This document shows, piece by piece, positions 6,403 through 12,854 of a stretch of 12,986 nucleotides of DNA; position 1 is the first letter of the stretch, and the number at the start of each line of letters is the position of its first letter. The position numbers and the translations under genes are program-made. This stretch comes from an uncultured Eubacteriales bacterium (lineage in GTDB: Bacteria; Bacillota; Clostridia; Lachnospirales; CAG-274). The stretch lies in NCBI GenBank assembly GCA_905201505.1, contig CAJKOJ010000053.1:1-12986 (forward strand). The letters are read 5' to 3'. The notes under the pieces are model-generated. The model was not told the DNA's origin. It searched no databases and saw nothing but the letters and a program-made list of their open reading frames with translations.

Positions 6403-7770
6403 ATGGAAAATTTAAAGGTAGTAATACTGGCGGCCGGTCAGGGAACAAGAATGAAATCTGATGTGCCTAAAGTGCTGCACAGAGTTTTAGATAAAACTAT
6501 GGTCGGATACGTAATTGAGGCTTCACAGGAGGCCGGTGCAAAGGAAATATGCGTAGTTGTCGGTCATCAGTCAGCAATGGTTAAAAATACTATTAAGGAT
6601 ATGTATGACAATATTAAGTTTGCTGTACAAAAAGAACAGCTTGGCACAGGTCACGCTGTTATGCAGGCTGGAGACTTTATAAAGGACGGAAATATTTTAG
6701 TATTATGCGGGGATACTCCTCTTGTTACTGCTGAAACTATTGAAAAGCTTTGCAGTATACACGAAAGCAATGATAACAGTGTAACAGTAGTGTCTATGGA
6801 AGTGGATAATCCTACAGGCTACGGCAGAATTATAAGAGAAAATGACAGCTTTGCAAAGATTGTAGAGCAGAAGGATACTAATGAAGAAGAAGCTGCTGTA
6901 AAAGAAGTAAATACAGGTGTTTACATATTTAAGGCTGACGCTTTAAACCGTGCCTTTGAAAAACTTGGAAATAATAATTCTCAGGGTGAGTACTATCTTA
7001 CAGACACTCTTGAAATAATTAAGAATGAGGGCGGAAAAGTCGGAATTATGACTACAGATGACGACAAGGAATTTATGGGTGTAAATTCTAAGCTTCATTT
7101 GTCACAGGCCATTGCAGCAATGAGAGAGAGAATAAATACTGAGCACATGCTTAACGGTGTAACTATTACAGATCCTGCAAGTACATACATAGGAAAGGAT
7201 GTAAAGATTGCACCTGATACAATCATTTACCCGGGATGTATGTTTGAGGGTAAGACTGTAATTGGCAAGAGTTGTATCTTAGGACCAAATACAAGAATAA
7301 CATCTTCATCTGTAGATGACTGTGTTACTATACAGATGAGCGTACTTGTTGATGCTAAGGTAAAGAGTTTTACAACTGTTGGTCCTTTTGCTTATCTGAG
7401 ACCAAACAGCTGCATAGGAGAACACTGCAGAATTGGTGACTTTGTTGAAATTAAGAATTCTAACATTGATGACGGAACAAAGGTAAGCCACTTGACTTAT
7501 GTAGGTGATTCTGATGTAGGCAAGTGTGTAAACTTCGGCTGCGGTACTGTTACCGTTAATTATGACGGAAAGAATAAATACAGATGCAAGATTGGCGATG
7601 AGGTATTTATTGGCTGCAATACAAACCTTGTTGCCCCTGTTGAAGTAGCTGACAGAGCATATACGGCAGCAGGCTCAACAATTACCAAAAATGTTCCTGC
7701 TGAAAGTCTTGCTATTGCAAGAAACAGACAGGAAAACAAAGAAGGCTGGAGAAAAAAAGTAAATAAATAA
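6403..7770 (+). CDS. glmU: Bifunctional GlcNAc-1-P uridyltransferase / glucosamine-1-P acetyltransferase
   Basis: A full-length GlmU (455 aa; E. coli 456). It acetylates glucosamine-1-phosphate and then transfers UMP to give UDP-GlcNAc, the precursor of peptidoglycan and wall polymers. The N-terminal pyrophosphorylase domain shows LAAGQGTRMKSDVPKVLH (9-26), QLGTGHAV (79-86) and CGDTPL (102-107). From about residue 252 the C-terminal left-handed beta-helix of hexapeptide repeats carries PFAYLRP (328-334), the catalytic His in SHLTYVGD (H363) and NYDGK (386-390). The start at 6403 follows AGAGGTGC at 6390-6396. Both active sites look intact. In many Firmicutes glmU is next to prs and spoVG, but here it is not. 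Confidence 0.96.
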   Translation: MENLKVVILAAGQGTRMKSDVPKVLHRVLDKTMVGYVIEASQEAGAKEICVVVGHQSAMVKNTIKDMYDNIKFAVQKEQLGTGHAVMQAGDFIKDGNILVLCGDTPLVTAETIEKLCSIHESNDNSVTVVSMEVDNPTGYGRIIRENDSFAKIVEQKDTNEEEAAVKEVNTGVYIFKADALNRAFEKLGNNNSQGEYYLTDTLEIIKNEGGKVGIMTTDDDKEFMGVNSKLHLSQAIAAMRERINTEHMLNGVTITDPASTYIGKDVKIAPDTIIYPGCMFEGKTVIGKSCILGPNTRITSSSVDDCVTIQMSVLVDAKVKSFTTVGPFAYLRPNSCIGEHCRIGDFVEIKNSNIDDGTKVSHLTYVGDSDVGKCVNFGCGTVTVNYDGKNKYRCKIGDEVFIGCNTNLVAPVEVADRAYTAAGSTITKNVPAESLAIARNRQENKEGWRKKVNK

Positions 7771-7777
7771 GTAAGAT

Positions 7778-7814
7778 AAAGACCTTAACAATGATTTTGT
7801 TGTTAAGGTCTTTT
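7778..7814 (+). terminator. Rho-independent terminator of glmU
   Basis: A 14-bp perfect stem (7778-7791 with 7800-7813; core GACCTTAACA/TGTTAAGGTC) with an 8-base loop, starting seven bases after the glmU stop. The T tract is short (four T, mostly within the stem), so it may be leaky. Confidence 0.75.
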
Positions 7815-7840
7815 AGCGGGTTTTGTCTGTAATATTAATG

Positions 7841-7869
7841 TTGATTATTTTAACCGGATTTGGTATAAT
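7841..7869 (+). promoter_or_regulatory. Sigma-A-type promoter for plsX
   Basis: TTGATT (7841-7846), 17 bp, consensus TATAAT (7864-7869), about 40 bp before the plsX ATG. No FapR-type operator (TTAGTACCTAGTACTAA-like) is visible around it. Confidence 0.65.
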
Positions 7870-7909
7870 ATATCAATGAGTAAATTAAACTGGGACAGGA
7901 GATAGTAAA

Positions 7910-8905
7910 ATGTCAGAGAAAATTATTGCTATTGATGCCATGGGTGGAGACAATGCACCTGTAGAGATAATAAAGGGAGCTGCTGCAGCATGTAAAACTG
8001 TGAAGTACAAGCTTGCTTTAATAGGCAAGGAAGATGTAATTAATTCGGAACTGGCTAAATATGATTACGATAAAAGCAAAATCACTGTTGTAAATGCAGA
8101 TGAAGTTATTGAAAATTGTGATATACCAACAGAGGCAATTAAAACAAAGAAGAATTCTTCTATGGTAGTTGGTATGAATATGGTAAGAAACGGGCAGGCT
8201 CTTGCTTTGGTTTCTGCTGGCAATACAGGTGCTTTGCTTACAGGTGCTACAATTATTGTGGGCAGAATTAAAGGGGTTAAGCGTCCTGCATTGGGAACTA
8301 TGCTTCCGAGCGAAAAAAAGCGTGTGCTTATGCTTGATTCCGGTGCAAATGTTGATGCTAAGGCTGAGTACCTTGTACAGTTTGCTCAAATGGGCTCTGT
8401 TTACTTTGAGAATGTTATTGGCAAGGAAAATCCTACAGTTGGACTTATTAATATTGGTTCAGAAAGAGAAAAGGGCAATGCAATGGCTAAGGAAGCATAT
8501 ACCCTTCTTGAAGAAGCTAAAGGAATAAACTTTGTGGGTAATATTGAAGCAAGAGATATAACACTTGGCAATGTGGATATTGTTGTGTGTGACGCTTTTG
8601 TGGGCAATGTTATATTAAAGGTAATGGAAGGTCTTGGGAAAACCGTACTCAGAATTATTAAAAGAGAATTGCTTTCAAGTTTCAGAACTAAAATTGGTGC
8701 ACTTCTTTCAAAGCCTGCATATAAAAAGATACAGAGGGAGTTTTTTGAATACGATGATATAGGCGGGGCTCCTTTCCTGGGTCTTAAAGGCTTGGTAGTT
8801 AAAGCTCACGGAAGTTCCGACGCTTCAGCTATTGCCGGTGCTATAAAACAATGTGAGATTTTTATTGACAGTGATATTGTAAATAAGATAGCAGACAGGC
8901 TTTAA
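7910..8905 (+). CDS. plsX: Phosphate acyltransferase PlsX
   Basis: A 331-aa PlsX, typical length. It moves the acyl chain from acyl-ACP to inorganic phosphate, making acyl-phosphate for PlsY in the first step of phospholipid synthesis, as a peripheral protein at the inner membrane face. Seen: AIDAMGGDNAP (7-17), SAGNTGALLTGA (102-113), RPALGTMLPS, LDSGANVD and, near the C-terminus, GGAPFLGLKG. The start at 7910 follows ACAGGAGA. Its substrate carrier acpP follows directly, the normal Firmicute order, but fabD/fabG and a fapR repressor gene are absent from this cluster. Confidence 0.95.
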   Translation: MSEKIIAIDAMGGDNAPVEIIKGAAAACKTVKYKLALIGKEDVINSELAKYDYDKSKITVVNADEVIENCDIPTEAIKTKKNSSMVVGMNMVRNGQALALVSAGNTGALLTGATIIVGRIKGVKRPALGTMLPSEKKRVLMLDSGANVDAKAEYLVQFAQMGSVYFENVIGKENPTVGLINIGSEREKGNAMAKEAYTLLEEAKGINFVGNIEARDITLGNVDIVVCDAFVGNVILKVMEGLGKTVLRIIKRELLSSFRTKIGALLSKPAYKKIQREFFEYDDIGGAPFLGLKGLVVKAHGSSDASAIAGAIKQCEIFIDSDIVNKIADRL

Positions 8906-8969
8906 AAGAGATTTGTTATATTTTGTAACTTTAAGAAACAAAAAAAATATAAAAAAATTAAAAATATAC

Positions 8970-8998
8970 TTGTAAAATTACAGAATATCTAGTATATT
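8970..8998 (+). promoter_or_regulatory. Sigma-A-type promoter for acpP
   Basis: TTGTAA (8970-8975), 17 bp, TATATT (8993-8998), with an overlapping TATAAT (8998-9003 region). It would let acpP, needed in large amounts, be transcribed more than plsX. No terminator is seen between plsX and acpP. Confidence 0.55.
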
Positions 8999-9055
8999 AT
9001 AATAAACAGGCAATTACTGAATTGTTTGATAAAATTTGTTAAGGAGGATTTTATA

Positions 9056-9280
9056 ATGGAAGAAAAGGTTATTTCAATTATCGCTGAAGAGTTGGGCAGA
9101 GATGAATCTGAAATCACTGTTGATACTACTTTTGAGGAGTTAGATGCTGATTCTTTAGATTTATTCCAGGTTATCAATACTTTAGAAGAGGAATTTGATA
9201 TTGAGTTTGATAATGACGAGTCTGCTAACATTAAGTCTGTTGCTGATGTTGTTGCCTGCATTAAGGCTGCTCAGGAATAA
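9056..9280 (+). CDS. acpP: Acyl carrier protein
   Basis: A 74-aa acidic carrier with the phosphopantetheine attachment motif DADSLD, modified Ser at position 33. It carries growing acyl chains in fatty acid synthesis and delivers them to PlsX. The open frame extends ten codons further upstream to 9026, but AAGGAGG at 9041-9047, eight bases before ATG 9056, fixes the start there; the product also then begins MEEKVISII like other ACPs. It lies between plsX and rnc, as in many Firmicutes, with its own promoter and a strong terminator, so it is probably a separate, abundant transcript. Confidence 0.95.
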   Translation: MEEKVISIIAEELGRDESEITVDTTFEELDADSLDLFQVINTLEEEFDIEFDNDESANIKSVADVVACIKAAQE

Positions 9281-9296
9281 TTTAAGATTTGTCTTG

Positions 9297-9331
9297 TTAT
9301 GCCGCAGTTTTATGCTGCGGCATAATTTTTT
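9297..9331 (+). terminator. Rho-independent terminator of acpP
   Basis: An 11-bp stem (TTATGCCGCAG 9297-9307 with CTGCGGCATAA 9315-9325), a seven-base loop and six T. It is a strong terminator that separates acpP from rnc. Confidence 0.9.
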
Positions 9332-9370
9332 ATTCTGTTTAAACAAGGATTTATTTATATACGTTTAAGT

Positions 9371-9376
9371 TATAAA
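9371..9376 (+). promoter_or_regulatory. Weak -10-like box for rnc
   Basis: TATAAA at 9371-9376 would start transcripts near the foot of the rnc leader hairpin. No good -35 box lies 16-18 bp upstream (only A/T-rich sequence). Because a strong terminator precedes it, rnc needs a promoter in 9332-9380, and this is the best candidate I see. Confidence 0.3.
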
Positions 9377-9379
9377 GAG

Positions 9380-9430
9380 AATAGATATATTAGCTTAATA
9401 GGTGTGGAGTGTTAAGCTAAGGTATCTATT
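9380..9430 (+). promoter_or_regulatory. Long hairpin in the rnc leader
   Basis: The sequence 9380-9387 (AATAGATA) pairs with 9423-9430 (TATCTATT). After one G-U pair and one A/G mismatch, 9390-9398 (TTAGCTTAA) pairs perfectly with 9412-9420 (TTAAGCTAA). The result is an almost continuous stem of about 19 positions with a 13-base loop. It ends only three bases before the rnc Shine-Dalgarno (9434-9439). It lacks a T tract, so it is not a terminator. A double-stranded stem this long in the mRNA of RNase III itself fits an autoregulatory cleavage site. Confidence 0.6.
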
Positions 9431-9443
9431 TACGGAGGTACTT

Positions 9444-10109
9444 ATGAATATTAATTACAATTTTAAAAATAATAAACTTATTTCCACAGCACTTTCTCAC
9501 AGTTCCTATGCAAACGAACATAAAAATGAAGGTGTTGAGTGCAATGAAAGACTTGAGTTCTTGGGTGACGCTATTCTTGGATTTGTTGTGGGAGAATATA
9601 TTTACAAAAAATTCAGTATGTGGCCTGAGGGCAAACTGACAAAGCTTAGAGCAAGTGTTGTGTGTGAAACTATGCTGAGCAAAAAGGGAAGAGCGCTTGG
9701 TATTAACAAGGAACTTAAATTGGGAAAAGGTGAGGAACATACCGGCGGACGTGAAAGAAATTCGATAATTGCAGATGCTGTGGAATCAGTAATAGGTGCT
9801 GTATATCTTGACGGAGGTATGGAGCCTGCAAGAAAGTTTATTCTTGATTTGCTTGTAAATGAAATAGAAGAAATTTCAAGCACTGTACACGTACTGGACG
9901 CAAAAACAACTTTGCAGGAAATAATACAAAGGAGCAGTCAAGAGCCAATTGAATACAGGATTGTCAGTGAAAGCGGTCCTGCACACTGCAAGTCCTTTAT
10001 TATTGAGGTATGTCATAAAAACAGAGTACTTGGAAGAGGAGAAGGACACAGCAAAAAAGAAGCAGAACAAAAGGCTGCTATGGAAGCAATTAATTTAATA
10101 AATGAATAA
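9444..10109 (+). CDS. rnc: Ribonuclease III
   Basis: A 221-aa RNase III that cuts double-stranded RNA in rRNA precursor, mRNA and antisense processing. The signature NERLEFLGDA is at 34-43 (E35, E38 and D42 in the active site region), and the second catalytic pair lies in ADAVESVIGA (D111, E114). A C-terminal double-stranded-RNA-binding domain spans about 152-220, with GHSKKEAEQKAAMEAI at its end. The frame is open upstream to a GTG at 9402, but GGAGGT at 9434-9439 places the start at ATG 9444; the extra residues would also lie inside the leader hairpin. The plsX-acpP-rnc order is the usual one, but smc and ftsY, which often follow, are missing; a convergent gene and a terminator follow instead. 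Confidence 0.95.
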   Translation: MNINYNFKNNKLISTALSHSSYANEHKNEGVECNERLEFLGDAILGFVVGEYIYKKFSMWPEGKLTKLRASVVCETMLSKKGRALGINKELKLGKGEEHTGGRERNSIIADAVESVIGAVYLDGGMEPARKFILDLLVNEIEEISSTVHVLDAKTTLQEIIQRSSQEPIEYRIVSESGPAHCKSFIIEVCHKNRVLGRGEGHSKKEAEQKAAMEAINLINE

Positions 10110-10117
10110 TAAAAAAT

Positions 10118-10151
10118 AAGACTGCCGTAAACAAGTATTTACGGCAGTCTT
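10118..10151. terminator. Bidirectional terminator between rnc and the leftward region
   Basis: A perfect 14-bp stem (10118-10131 with 10138-10151; core GACTGCCGTAAA/TTTACGGCAGTC) with a six-base loop. It serves rnc on the + strand. On the - strand it is followed by a long T-rich tract, and so ends the leftward transcript of the broken spore gene and recombinase. Confidence 0.85.
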
Positions 10152-10201
10152 TAATTGTGTTAAATTGATTTGTACTTAAAATTGCAATTGGTGAACATTT
10201 A

Positions 10202-10753
10202 CTAAAGTTCAGCCAATCTTTCAAGTGACACATATATTTGTGATATTTGATACCATGTTGCAAGATTGACAATACCTGTCTGTGGAAGGTTAAATATTTT
10301 TTGAAATTGACGTACTGCCTCAGCTGTAGCTTCTCCGTATATGCCGTCTGCTCTTATAGAAGGAATGGCAGAGTAGGTTCTTGAAATTGCATTAAGCTGA
10401 GTTTGTATTGTTCTTACATCATTGCCTCTGGAGCCGATAGTAAGATTTTCACCGGGAAAGCTCCTTGGAACACCCTGAACTTTTTCAGCGGTTGAAATAA
10501 CAATATCATCACCATAGAAATATCTTAGTATTTCTATTGCTGAGTATCCCTGTTGTGCAAGTTCTTCGCTCCCCCACTGTGTCATCCATCCCGGGCAGGT
10601 AACTTGCCTGCCGTCACAAAACTGTGCAAATAATGGCTGACGTTCTCCTTCACGTCTTAAATAATTTACAAATATTTGATCAACAAGTGCACTTATGTTT
10701 TCGTATATTGTTCTGCCTTGACTAAATGCCTGATCATATCTTGTTGAGTACGT
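10202..10753 (-). pseudogene. C-terminal part of an interrupted SpoIID/peptidoglycan-binding protein gene
   Basis: The leftward frame is open from the recombinase stop (10784-10786) to TAG at 10202, but it has no ATG until 10585, which lies inside a conserved block. Translating from about 10753 gives TYSTRYDQAF, DQIFVNYLRR, LFAQFCDGRQVTCPGWMTQWG and EILRYFYGDDI, recognisably the second half of a SpoIID-type domain. After this comes a peptidoglycan-binding_1 domain (LTIGSRGNDVRTIQTQLNAI ... ADGIYGEATAEAVRQFQ). As I remember the family, intact clostridial members are about 400 aa and start with a signal or beta domain and the first half of SpoIID; all of that is missing here. The remaining half (about 183 codons) has no stop or frameshift and reads as if still under selection. 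It is either a dead gene cut by an insertion or the 3' exon of a gene rebuilt by excision. The exact break is uncertain by some 30 bp. Confidence 0.8.
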
Positions 10754-10783
10754 ATATAAACGGTAAAATAATGAGTAAAAAAA
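10742..10783. other. Probable attachment-site junction of the inserted element
   Basis: Within this stretch the leftward frame changes from unrecognisable residues after the recombinase stop (FFYSLFYRLY) to family-like sequence (TYSTRYDQAF). The likely crossover is near the TACGTA palindrome at 10749-10754. Large serine recombinases cross over at a 2-bp core, so no long direct repeat is expected. The placement rests on my memory of the family's 'T.ST.YDQAF' block, not on an alignment. Confidence 0.5.
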
Positions 10784-12451
10784 TTATAACTTTTTAAAGT
10801 TAATTATGGCAGTTTCTCCGTCCCATATAACGGTATCAATAATTTCTTTCAGCATACAGCGTATAACGAGCATATCCTCAGGTTCTTTTATTTGATGCAG
10901 AAGTGTTTCTGATTTTATGTCATTTATTATTGTGTCAATTTTTTTAGGTTTTATTTTTTCTTTGTTTATTAAAAAATTTTGTTTGTCAATGTTTTCCAGT
11001 TTAATATTGAGTTCCTGAATTTCTTTGTCAATGTCGTTTACTTGTTTTGAAATATATTTTTGAAGTACTTCATCAGCAGATTGAAGCTTTATTATAAGAC
11101 TGCTTACAGACTGCTGCTTTTTTATAATTTCTGCATTTAATATTTTTTTTGTTGTTTCTGTATCTGTAGAGTATTTTGTTCTGTTGTTTTTTAACTTATT
11201 TAACGTTTTTGCAATTTCAAAAGTGTTACATAAAAGGCTTTCAATTTGAGAAATAATTTCAAAGTCAAATTTGTCTCCTCTAATATTTTTTATATTACAG
11301 TTATGTCTTGCAGATTTACTTTTGTTTTCGCATATATAGTAAAACCTTTTGCCGTTATAATAACTGTTCTTATCAATAGTTACATTTGAAGGGCGTAAGA
11401 AGCTGCCGCAGTTTTTGCATTTGAGCATACCTGATAATATTCCATTTGTGCCTATGGGTTTTCTTATGGTAAAAAAACGTCTTTTTGATATGATTTCCTG
11501 TGTTTTTATAAAGTCTGATGAGCTTATTAAAGGCTTGTGAAAACCTACATAAATAAGCCATTCATCTATGGGCTTATCTGCTGTTTGTTTTTTGTTTTGT
11601 TTGTTAATTATCATTTTGTGCCTCATATAAGCTGTTATACCATAGCTTCCGTCAAAGGCCTCAATGGGCATCATTATTTTACATCCCAGCTCCTTAAAAT
11701 AGTTATATGCTTTTTCATCTGCCCTGCAGTAGCAGGGATTTGTAAGAATACGTCTGAGGCTTATACAGCTGTAGGGGTGCCCTGTGTGGTTATAGACAGA
11801 GTGTTGTAAATAATAGGTTTCTATCCTTTTTATGCTTTGCCAGTCAAGGTATTTTTGAAATATATCCTGTATTTGTGCTGCACGTTCTTTATTTATGACA
11901 AGTATATTGTGCCTTTTTTTCTTGCCTGTGAGGTCGGTTGTGTCCACTTTCTGTTTTATATAGCCATCAGGAGCTTTTCCGCCCAAAAAACGTCCTGTAG
12001 AGGCAAGAGCTGTCATATTGTCTATAACACGTTCACGTATGGTTTCTCTTTCCATTTCTGCAAATACAGCTGATATGTACATCATTGCTTTGCTTGTCGG
12101 AGAGGAGGTATCAAACTGTTCTTTTACTGATATGAAGTGTACATTTATATCCTGAAGTTCTTTTACTAAACCTGAGAAGTCGGCGACACTTCTGCTTATT
12201 CTGTCAAGGCGATAGCATATAATATGGCTGTAACCGCCTGATTCTATATCTGAAAGCATTTTCTGAAATTGAGGTCTTGCAAGATTTTTTCCTGAAAAGC
12301 CGTCATCCTGATATATTGTAAGTTGACTTTTGTCTGCACCCAAAACAGATACGGCATAGTTTTTGCAGGTTTCAATTTGATTTGATATTGAGTCTCCCTT
12401 TTCCGTGCTTACGCTTTTTCTTGCATATACTGCGATTTTTAAACTATCCAT
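10784..12451 (-). CDS. Large serine recombinase (SpoIVCA/TnpX-like)
   Basis: A 555-aa site-specific DNA recombinase. The N-terminal resolvase domain (about 5-150) starts IAVYARKS with catalytic Ser13. It also has DDGFSGKNLARPQF (49-62), YRLDRISRS (80-88) and the helix-E region MYISAVFAEMERETIRERV (124-142). A recombinase domain follows (GGKAPDGY at 157-164; RRILTNPCYC near 233-242). Next come a zinc ribbon with C345/C348 and C374/C385, and then a Lys/Glu-rich coiled coil (about 430-500), as in the integrases that join or release phage-like elements. All key residues are present, so it is probably active. ATG 12451 follows GCAGGAGC. The family includes SpoIVCA, which removes the skin element from sigK, and TnpX. 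Its position beside a broken spore gene favours the excision role, but sequence alone does not prove it. Confidence 0.9.
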   Translation of the reverse strand: MDSLKIAVYARKSVSTEKGDSISNQIETCKNYAVSVLGADKSQLTIYQDDGFSGKNLARPQFQKMLSDIESGGYSHIICYRLDRISRSVADFSGLVKELQDINVHFISVKEQFDTSSPTSKAMMYISAVFAEMERETIRERVIDNMTALASTGRFLGGKAPDGYIKQKVDTTDLTGKKKRHNILVINKERAAQIQDIFQKYLDWQSIKRIETYYLQHSVYNHTGHPYSCISLRRILTNPCYCRADEKAYNYFKELGCKIMMPIEAFDGSYGITAYMRHKMIINKQNKKQTADKPIDEWLIYVGFHKPLISSSDFIKTQEIISKRRFFTIRKPIGTNGILSGMLKCKNCGSFLRPSNVTIDKNSYYNGKRFYYICENKSKSARHNCNIKNIRGDKFDFEIISQIESLLCNTFEIAKTLNKLKNNRTKYSTDTETTKKILNAEIIKKQQSVSSLIIKLQSADEVLQKYISKQVNDIDKEIQELNIKLENIDKQNFLINKEKIKPKKIDTIINDIKSETLLHQIKEPEDMLVIRCMLKEIIDTVIWDGETAIINFKKL

Positions 12452-12472
12452 AATATCGCTCCTGCAGGTTCC

Positions 12473-12500
12473 TTTATATTAATTTATTTTAACAATGCAA
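12473..12500 (-). promoter_or_regulatory. Sigma-A-like promoter for the recombinase
   Basis: On the - strand TTGCAT (12495-12500) and TATAAA (12473-12478) are separated by 16 bp, about 22 bp before the recombinase ATG. This would give vegetative expression with a very short leader. Confidence 0.45.
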
Positions 12501-12539
12501 AAAAATACCTATTTATGAGGCTGTCTTAATACTTTGATA

Positions 12540-12566
12540 TAAAATATGAAATAGTACAAGCCGTGT
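12540..12566 (-). promoter_or_regulatory. Sigma-K-like promoter match upstream of the recombinase
   Basis: On the - strand AC (12565-12566), 16 bp, then CATATTTTA (12540-12548) matches the B. subtilis sigma-K pattern AC-N16-CATANNNTA at every fixed base. Transcription would start near 12533 and leave a leader of about 80 nt. The pattern is short and A/T-rich, so chance matches occur. I give it weight only because the downstream gene is a recombinase next to a broken spore gene. Confidence 0.35.
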
Positions 12567-12595
12567 TTTAAATATATTGAAGTGAGGTGATATAT

Positions 12596-12793
12596 ATGGG
12601 CAGAAGAAGTGATGAACATTATAATATTAAACTAGGGGAGAACTCTGAACCTGACAATATTGCAAAACTCAGTCAAATATATAATAAATTAAAGGCAAAA
12701 ATGATTTTAAAGGAGCTTGAAGGTTGTAGTGAAGATATAAGAAAAGAAGTGTTAAACAAGTTATATACAGACAAAATTAAAATAGACGGATAA
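12596..12793 (+). CDS. Small hypothetical protein in the element
   Basis: A 65-aa charged protein (MGRRSDEHYNIKLGENSEPD...), mostly predicted helical, divergent from the recombinase. GAGGTGA at 12584-12590 supports ATG 12596 over an in-frame GTG at 12587 that lies within the ribosome binding site. I recognise no domain. The + strand just after its stop (12791-12793) stays open in the +1 frame for 20 more codons to TGA at 12852. That stretch includes DEKQPVTLLTEVIQAV, which looks protein-like, so the gene may once have been about 85 aa and have shifted near the run of seven A at 12792-12798. As a small gene of a mobile element it could be a regulator or accessory factor; that is a guess. Confidence 0.55.
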   Translation: MGRRSDEHYNIKLGENSEPDNIAKLSQIYNKLKAKMILKELEGCSEDIRKEVLNKLYTDKIKIDG

Positions 12794-12854
12794 AAAAAGT
12801 AAAGATGAAAAACAGCCTGTGACGCTTCTTACTGAAGTGATACAGGCCGTCTGA

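Noticed and set aside
8018..8528. Open frames on both strands inside plsX
   Set aside because: PlsX motifs are intact in the main frame; the alternative translations are Leu/Ser/Cys-rich with no ribosome binding site.
9026..9055. A ten-codon N-terminal extension of acpP starting at ATG 9026
   Set aside because: AAGGAGG at 9041-9047 lies inside it and is ideally spaced for ATG 9056, and ACP families start at that point.
9402..9443. A GTG start for rnc at 9402
   Set aside because: It falls in the loop of the leader hairpin and adds residues not expected for RNase III; GGAGGT at 9434-9439 favours ATG 9444.
10202..10585. A complete 127-aa peptidoglycan-binding protein starting at ATG 10585
   Set aside because: That Met is inside a conserved motif (CPGWMTQWG), has no ribosome binding site, and family-like sequence continues upstream for about 55 codons, so this is a truncated gene.
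11537..12073. Two + strand frames of 78-90 codons inside the recombinase
   Set aside because: They are Cys/Phe-rich antisense translations without ribosome binding sites; the recombinase frame carries all expected motifs.
12810..12854. An imperfect hairpin (CCTGT...ACAGG) as a terminator of the small element gene
   Set aside because: Several mismatches and no T tract follow it, and the same bases look coding in the +1 frame.
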